A stretch of DNA of 36,063 nucleotides from Aquimarina algiphila (GTDB taxonomy: Bacteria > Bacteroidota > Bacteroidia > Flavobacteriales > Flavobacteriaceae), in contig NZ_VLNR01000094.1 of the NCBI RefSeq assembly GCF_007489275.1, positions 1-36,063 on the forward strand, given 5' to 3'. Under the pieces are notes generated by a model, which had not been told where the DNA came from, did no database searches, and saw only the letters and a program-made list of their open reading frames with translations. Below are positions 31,552-36,063 of the stretch, piece after piece. A program made the translations under genes and the position numbers. Position 1 is the first letter of the stretch, and each line of letters begins with the position of its first letter.

Positions 31552-33630
31552 CTATTTTAACAAAGCAAAACGTATTCTAAGTGCTTTTGATCTTAGCAAT
31601 ATCACTTCATTTTGTATCCCTGCAAGAGATTGTTCTGTTTTACCAATATCATAGTTAGCAGTAAAGACTTCTGTTTTCTTTTTATCCCGTTTTCCTTTAG
31701 CTACAGAAACGGTTTGTTCTACAGATTGCTGTGACCATTTGTACTTCTTTTTATAGTTTTCCAATATATCAGAAGGGTAACTACTCAACAGAAACTTCCC
31801 TTTTATTTTTGATAATATATCTAATAATTGTGTAAAATCCTGTTTACTATATCCTTTATAATGACCCATGTCAGAATTAAAATAAGGAGGGTCAACATAA
31901 AAGAAGCTTTCCCTGGTATCCCTGCTTTTTATAACGGTAAGGGCATCATTACATTCGATATCCACCAAATCTAATCGATCACAGATAGCACTGGTAAATT
32001 CATTCTTCTTATTTACTATAGTTTTAGTAATTCCGTTAGATTTTCGCTCATAAGCATATCCACCGAAAATTCGGGATGAAAAACTCATATTGGTTTGTAC
32101 CCAAACTGCCCAGGCTTTCTTAACCATATCCTTTTCTGTGTCATCCTGAAGGATTGCTTTGGCTTCTGTATGTAATTTTCTACTATGGGGAGTGGACTGA
32201 ATCAGTTTTTGAAGTTTAGTAAACTGAAGTTTACAAACCCTATAGAAATTAACCACCTTTCCATCAAGGTCATTAATCACTTCTACAGAGCTAGGTTCTT
32301 TGGCAAAGAACACAGCTCCACCTCCCACAAAAGGTTCACAGTACAAATTATGTTCTGGAAGTAAGGAAAGGATGCGTTTGGTTAGGTTCTGTTTTCCCCC
32401 ATAGTAACTTATTGGGGTTTTTCCTGTTCTTCCCAAACCATCTAGCGGAGTATTCAGGGCCACGGATTTCCCTATTTTTGCCCCCCTTATTTTAAAACCG
32501 GTACTGTTTTTAATTTTTTCTCCAACGATTTGTACGATAGGAACACTGACGGCATTTCCGATCAACTGATACCGTCTGCTGTCACTCAGTTCAATTTGTT
32601 TGCCATCCCGAATACCATATTTTGTCCAGTGATCCGGAAACCCTTGTAACCGTTCACATTCTAGCGGTATAAGCCTGCGAACGTTTCCTAAATTACATAA
32701 TAGGTTTTCATGTTGAGGATGGGCAGTAATAGCCCCCATTTTTCCATCACTACGAGGTACAAATTGTTTTTCCTGAAATGGGGCATAGTCGATTCCTTTT
32801 TTTTGATTGGCTTTTCGGATCTTTTTTGCCTTCTCTGTTCTTTCTACTCGAAGAGGGATCCAGTTATTGATCAGCAGGTTATCCTGATCCGCTCCTGTGA
32901 TATCATTGGTACTTCTATCTTTTCTAAACTCTACTTTTGATCCCTCTTTTAATTTTCGACCACTTCTGATGGTAAAAATATAAGGGGCATAATTTCCTTG
33001 ATCTCCTACTTTGGTGTCAATTGTTGGAGCAATGCCCCTTTCCGAGAGTTTTTTTCGAGTGCAATCTTCAGTCTTTTTACAGCTTTTTCCGATAGGAAAT
33101 ACTTCAGGTCGGGGTTTTTCTCTAAGTGATCCGACAAGGTAGATGCGCTCTCGATTTTGGGGGAGTACCCAGGCAGTATTAAGCAATTGCCATTGGAGCT
33201 CATATAGCCCAATGTTGGCAAACGATCGCAGTACGATCTCAAAGTCTTTGCCTTGGTTACTGGAGAAAAGCCCTTTGACATTTTCAAAGATAAACAGACC
33301 GGGACGATATGTGTCAAGGATTCTAACTGCTTCAAAAAAGAGCCGGCTTTTACTCCCTTTGATCCCTTCCCGTTTTCCAGCAATTGAAAGATCCTGGCAT
33401 GGGGAACCGAAGCAGACAATGTCTGGTTTTTCAAAAGCTCCTTTTTTGATATTTTCGATAGGGCCTGCATATATAGCATTTTTAAAGTTATGGGAATAAT
33501 TGGCAATAGCATAAGGATCAACCTCACTGAAATAGTGTTTTTTGATTGTAAACCCTGCTTGTTTCAAGCCTAATGGAAAACCACCCACTCCAGAAAATAA
33601 GTCGAGTAATACTATTTCTTGAGGTTTCAT
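31552..33630 (-). CDS. Fused DNA cytosine-5 and adenine-N6 methyltransferase
   Basis: Two complete enzymes are present in one 692-aa chain. The first ~375 residues are a C5-cytosine methyltransferase: motif I DLFSGVGGFPLGL (10-22), the PC motif with catalytic C78 (GSPCQDLS), ENV (116-118), QNRERI (158-163) and motif X GNAVSVP (358-364). The second part (about 400-692) is a class α (Dam/D12) adenine methyltransferase: 'PISYYGGKQNL' (406-416), 'EPFVGGGAVFF' (432-442) and catalytic DPPY (580-583). It can thus modify two bases, perhaps two target sites. No restriction partner is fused. The 54-aa basic gene ends one base before its start. Confidence 0.93.
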   Translation of the reverse strand: MKPQEIVLLDLFSGVGGFPLGLKQAGFTIKKHYFSEVDPYAIANYSHNFKNAIYAGPIENIKKGAFEKPDIVCFGSPCQDLSIAGKREGIKGSKSRLFFEAVRILDTYRPGLFIFENVKGLFSSNQGKDFEIVLRSFANIGLYELQWQLLNTAWVLPQNRERIYLVGSLREKPRPEVFPIGKSCKKTEDCTRKKLSERGIAPTIDTKVGDQGNYAPYIFTIRSGRKLKEGSKVEFRKDRSTNDITGADQDNLLINNWIPLRVERTEKAKKIRKANQKKGIDYAPFQEKQFVPRSDGKMGAITAHPQHENLLCNLGNVRRLIPLECERLQGFPDHWTKYGIRDGKQIELSDSRRYQLIGNAVSVPIVQIVGEKIKNSTGFKIRGAKIGKSVALNTPLDGLGRTGKTPISYYGGKQNLTKRILSLLPEHNLYCEPFVGGGAVFFAKEPSSVEVINDLDGKVVNFYRVCKLQFTKLQKLIQSTPHSRKLHTEAKAILQDDTEKDMVKKAWAVWVQTNMSFSSRIFGGYAYERKSNGITKTIVNKKNEFTSAICDRLDLVDIECNDALTVIKSRDTRESFFYVDPPYFNSDMGHYKGYSKQDFTQLLDILSKIKGKFLLSSYPSDILENYKKKYKWSQQSVEQTVSVAKGKRDKKKTEVFTANYDIGKTEQSLAGIQNEVILLRSKALRIRFALLK

Positions 33631-33795
33631 CTATAACCTTCCTTGCTTCTTAAGTACTTTAGAGGCTCTTTTAATACTATCTGTCCAGGGCTCTCCCTTT
33701 CTTCTGATCTCTTTGGCTTTTCTACTGATCATGGTCACCCTATTCGTATTTGCAGATTTTCCTGAAGTTGCTCTTTTTTTGGTTTTGCGTTTCAT
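33631..33795 (-). CDS. 54-aa strongly basic protein
   Basis: From ATG 33793-33795 to TAG 33631-33633 the frame encodes 'MKRKTKKRATSGKSANTNRV', then 'MISRKAKEIRRKGEPWTDSI' and 'KRASKVLKKQGRL'. The helix 'EPWTDSIKRASKVLKKQG' has the look of short DNA-binding basic helices found in phage and large-virus proteins. The stop directly abuts the ATG of the methyltransferase gene, so translation is probably coupled. Confidence 0.65.
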   Translation of the reverse strand: MKRKTKKRATSGKSANTNRVTMISRKAKEIRRKGEPWTDSIKRASKVLKKQGRL

Positions 33796-34095
33796 TACCG
33801 TTTGTTTTTGTTTTGGTAATGATAAGGAGGTTGGTTAAGCTGGTTTCGGGTTGATTCTGTTTTGTACGAAAGATTAATTGTGGATGGAGATTTTATAATG
33901 AGATTTTGAATACACTCTCTAAAACTATTGATTATAATTTAGTATTATAAATAGCACTATATGTCTATTATAATTTCATAAAAATAAAATTAGGGAATTT
34001 TTCATATTTGAAATATCTTTAGAAATAGAAAATCAAACATTACATAAAACCTGTATTTCCTTTAATTTTTCATAAGCTTCAATTATTGCCAACTT
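33796..34095. other. Divergent intergenic region
   Basis: The 300 bases between the basic-protein/methyltransferase operon (minus) and the PLD-like gene (plus) should hold the promoters of both. It is strongly AT-rich with several TATAAT/ATTATAA-like stretches (33925-33975). No clear -33/-7 pair or repeat was found. Confidence 0.4.
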
Positions 34096-34932
34096 ATGAT
34101 TGATATTATTTCCACTCGGGGTATTTCTTATTTTATAGAGAGAGTTATAGATGAAGCTCAAATTGAGATTATTTTATTGACCCCATATTTGAGTATTTCT
34201 GAAGGGCTATTGGAACGTCTTGAAAGAGCCGATCAAAAAAAGATATCCATAAAGTTGGTCTATGGAAAATCTGAATTAAAACCTTCTGAGAAAAACAAGT
34301 TAGATTCCTTAGCTAATTGTAGATTGCTCTATAAAGAAGGGTTGCATGCCAAGGCTTATCTAAATGAAAATATGGGAATACTTACCTCTATGAACCTTTA
34401 TGAATATTCAGAGCTTAAAAATAATGAACTAGGCGTACTATTCAGTAAAGAAGGGGAGAACGAAAAATTATATCAAAAATTGACAGATGAAGTAAACCTG
34501 ATCCTTCATAATTCTGAAATAAAAAAAGATTTTTCAGTAGAGGAAGAGAAACATCTTAATCTTGAAACAAACAATAGTAGTCCATCCGCAATGCTACGAG
34601 AATTTCTGGAAACTGAAGAAATTACAGAACTTCTTCAATTTCCGATGCCTGGGATAAGGCTTACCAAAAAATATGGGTTTGCCAGTTTTGAATTTGATAT
34701 GGATCAAAATGAAATTTTAAAAAAATGTAAGGAAAATTTACATCCTTTTTTTGAAGAAAAACTGAATACATATAGGATTTATTGGAAAGACTATAATTTT
34801 GATATTTATCTTTATAATGGCCAAAATGTTAGCTTTGCCTCAGAAGAATTAGAAATTGAATACCAAATAAGAGGTGTAGAACGTATTGCGGAAAGTCTTC
34901 ATGAATATATCCTTAACTCATTAATTTTCTAA
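34096..34932 (+). CDS. Phospholipase-D-like (HKD) domain protein, possible nuclease
   Basis: The N-terminal half is a PLD-type domain: 'RVIDEAQIEIILLTPYLSI' as the first strand region and the HKD-type motif 'LHAKAYLNENMGILTSMNLYEYS' with His84 and Lys86, where the Asp is replaced by Asn/Glu, and the conserved 'TSMNLYEYS'. A single motif means the active form would be a dimer, as in PLD nucleases such as Nuc and BfiI. The C-terminal half (about 150-278) is unrecognised. It is the only plus-strand gene in this part and is divergent from the double methyltransferase, so it might be a restriction-like partner, but this is inference. Confidence 0.75.
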   Translation: MIDIISTRGISYFIERVIDEAQIEIILLTPYLSISEGLLERLERADQKKISIKLVYGKSELKPSEKNKLDSLANCRLLYKEGLHAKAYLNENMGILTSMNLYEYSELKNNELGVLFSKEGENEKLYQKLTDEVNLILHNSEIKKDFSVEEEKHLNLETNNSSPSAMLREFLETEEITELLQFPMPGIRLTKKYGFASFEFDMDQNEILKKCKENLHPFFEEKLNTYRIYWKDYNFDIYLYNGQNVSFASEELEIEYQIRGVERIAESLHEYILNSLIF

Positions 34933-34986
34933 ATAAGAATATCAATAACTAAATAGAGGTTTACTTTTTTAATAGCGATTATCGCC

Positions 34987-35217
34987 CTAAGGTTCTCCCA
35001 ATCGTTCAAAAAGAAACCTTACTACTTCAGGCCTAAGGAGTTTAGTGCTTCTTTTATACCCAAACTGTTGTAATTCTTCTAAATAGGTGTGAATCCATGA
35101 AGAGAAGGTTTTGGTGCATACATTGTACAATGCTGCTAGTTCATACTTATAGTATGCTTTAAGTTTGATAGGAGATTCTCCTTCGAAATAAACCCCTTGA
35201 TGCTGTTTCTTTTTCAT
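34987..35217 (-). CDS. Small DUF4248-like/HTH protein
   Basis: The 76-aa basic protein reads 'SPIKLKAYYKYELAALYNVCTKTFSSWIHTYLEELQQFGY…LLRPEVVRFLFERLGEP'. The 'KAYYKYELAALYNVCTKTFSSWI' part is a helix-turn-helix pattern, and the layout is like the DUF4248-type proteins common in Bacteroidota mobile elements. It is likely a small DNA-binding protein. The target is unknown. Confidence 0.65.
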   Translation of the reverse strand: MKKKQHQGVYFEGESPIKLKAYYKYELAALYNVCTKTFSSWIHTYLEELQQFGYKRSTKLLRPEVVRFLFERLGEP

Positions 35218-35235
35218 ATTTCTATAATTAAGATA

Positions 35236-35646
35236 TCAATTTTGATTATCCCAATAGGCCACTAAATCTCCTGAAGTATGATCCTCATCATAAGTGATTA
35301 TTTGTGGTTCATCAAAAATGTAAACTCCACCAACTGCAGCAATAGCAATATTATGGGTATTGGATAGTTTTTCAAGCCCGGTTACAAATTCTCTAAACCG
35401 TTCTTTTTTGTTATCGTCTATAGGAGTCTTTTCTTTTGTAACTTCCTTCCAAAGCTTGAGTGCGTCTTTTAGCGCACTTTTTTTATCGGTATATAATCCA
35501 AAAATATCCTTTGCTTTAATCCCTCCAGAAAATAAATCTTCCAAGTCAGCAAGGTTCCGTTCTGCATCTACGAACAACTCCTCAAAATCTTCTATTCCAG
35601 GATATGGCTGCATTACGATATAAATGCTTTCCGTATTAATTTTCAT
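35236..35646 (-). CDS. Hypothetical protein
   Basis: This acidic 136-aa protein has a helical first part (EDFEELFVDAERNLADLEDLFSG) and a charged helix (KDALKLWKEVTKEKTPIDDNKKERFREFVTGLEKLSN), then 'IAIAAVGGVYIFDEPQIITYDEDHTSGDLVAYWDNQN'. No family is recognised. It lies 18 bases upstream of the small HTH-type gene and is likely co-transcribed with it. Confidence 0.7.
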   Translation of the reverse strand: MKINTESIYIVMQPYPGIEDFEELFVDAERNLADLEDLFSGGIKAKDIFGLYTDKKSALKDALKLWKEVTKEKTPIDDNKKERFREFVTGLEKLSNTHNIAIAAVGGVYIFDEPQIITYDEDHTSGDLVAYWDNQN

Positions 35647-35712
35647 AATCTTATTGTTTTATTTCGAACCCCACGAACCTAATCCATTCATTTTCAGTAT
35701 TCAATTGGATAT

Positions 35713-35913
35713 TCATAAAGTTTTTTGTAATGCAGGCAGTGCTCCCTTAGGTATTTCTTTAATCAATTCCTCTCCAAGCACATTCCCTAAAAACCCACCG
35801 ATCAGGATAAACGGATAGGTTTCTTTTGGAGAATATTTTTTGGCTACAATAAAGCCTAGCATACTCCCTATAAGTATTAACCCTGCCTTTTTTGTGTTTT
35901 TAGATACCTTCAT
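35713..35913 (-). CDS. Small membrane protein
   Basis: The product is 66 aa with two hydrophobic segments (AGLILIGSMLGFIVAKKY and YPFILIGGFLGNVLGEEL) and a basic N-terminus. No family is recognised. Its ATG overlaps the stop of the preceding gene (TAATG), showing coupling. Confidence 0.65.
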   Translation of the reverse strand: MKVSKNTKKAGLILIGSMLGFIVAKKYSPKETYPFILIGGFLGNVLGEELIKEIPKGALPALQKTL

Positions 35914-36063
35914 TAATTCATTCTATTTAATAAAAACAATCCTCCTGCAGCTAGTACTGATCCCCAGGCAATTTTGCTTAACCTTCTTCTACGTTCATCC
36001 CTAAAATCCACTAAGGTTACTGTAAACCTATTTCCATATCGTTTTTGGTGTTCCTTAGCAATA
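35913..36063 (-). CDS. C-terminal part of a small membrane-anchored protein (5' end outside window)
   Basis: The frame is open from the window edge (…HQKRYGNRFTVTLVDFRDER…RLSKIAWGSVLAAGGLFLLNRMN) to a TAA at 35913-35915 that overlaps the next ATG. A basic stretch (RDERRRRLSK) precedes a membrane helix (IAWGSVLAAGGLFLL). No family is recognised. Confidence 0.6.
   Translation of the reverse strand, partial: IAKEHQKRYGNRFTVTLVDFRDERRRRLSKIAWGSVLAAGGLFLLNRMN

Noticed and set aside
33006..33527. 173-codon minus-strand frame inside the methyltransferase gene
   Set aside because: It overlaps the catalytic region of the C5 methyltransferase in another frame and shows no motifs.

Overview
The window comes from an AT-rich member of the Bacteroidota, most likely a marine Flavobacteriaceae. 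Supporting signs are a type IX secretion (type B sorting, 'CHU_C') protein, an OmpP1/FadL-like outer-membrane protein, LpxK (Gram-negative lipid A), a short archaeal-type ProS, little Shine-Dalgarno signal upstream of most genes, and the Bacteroidota type of tyrosine integrase. The genus cannot be fixed from these genes.

Bases 1-19,414 are ordinary chromosome. The left edge carries the tail of what looks like an IS982-type transposase. Then come lipA, a type I GAPDH gene and a TPR hybrid histidine kinase (one likely operon); lpxK on the other strand; a Nif3-family gene with a coiled-coil 'zinc-ribbon' family gene; a glycosyltransferase; rpsT with two identical tRNA-Glu genes and proS (all minus strand); a Trp/Gly- and Ser/Arg-rich lipoprotein; an OmpP1-like porin; a type IX secreted protein; then folE, cysS, yidD and lgt.

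At about 19.4 kb a tyrosine integrase follows lgt, and the character of the DNA changes to the right edge. This is probably an integrated mobile element whose right end lies outside the window. From 20,831 to about 29,221 there is an array of small, mostly unrelated genes, all on the minus strand. They are separated by near-identical ~20-bp linkers, read on the minus strand as TAAAAGTTCAATAAAACGAT, which often supply the stop codon of one gene and the ATG of the next. At least 11 clear copies and several degenerate ones are visible. The first copy abuts the integrase stop codon. Two inverted copies sit just upstream of a serine recombinase (29,453-30,133) at the other end. Two longer imperfect palindromes with TAAC/GTTA ends, resembling integron attC sites, lie inside the array, but no integron integrase is visible. 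Array products include a caspase/CHAT-like protein, a DUF1508 (YegP) protein, a DUF4160 protein, a papain-like-fold candidate, membrane proteins, a pentapeptide-repeat-like membrane protein and a broken antitoxin-like gene.

To the right of the serine recombinase are mobile-element genes: a RecA/DnaB-type ATPase, a fused C5-cytosine plus N6-adenine DNA methyltransferase, a 54-aa basic protein, a phospholipase-D-like nuclease candidate on the plus strand, and several small minus-strand genes, the last cut by the window edge. The repeat-delimited one-gene array with a nearby recombinase carrying the same sequence is the best candidate for an undescribed system here. Its cassette-like behaviour is inferred, not shown.
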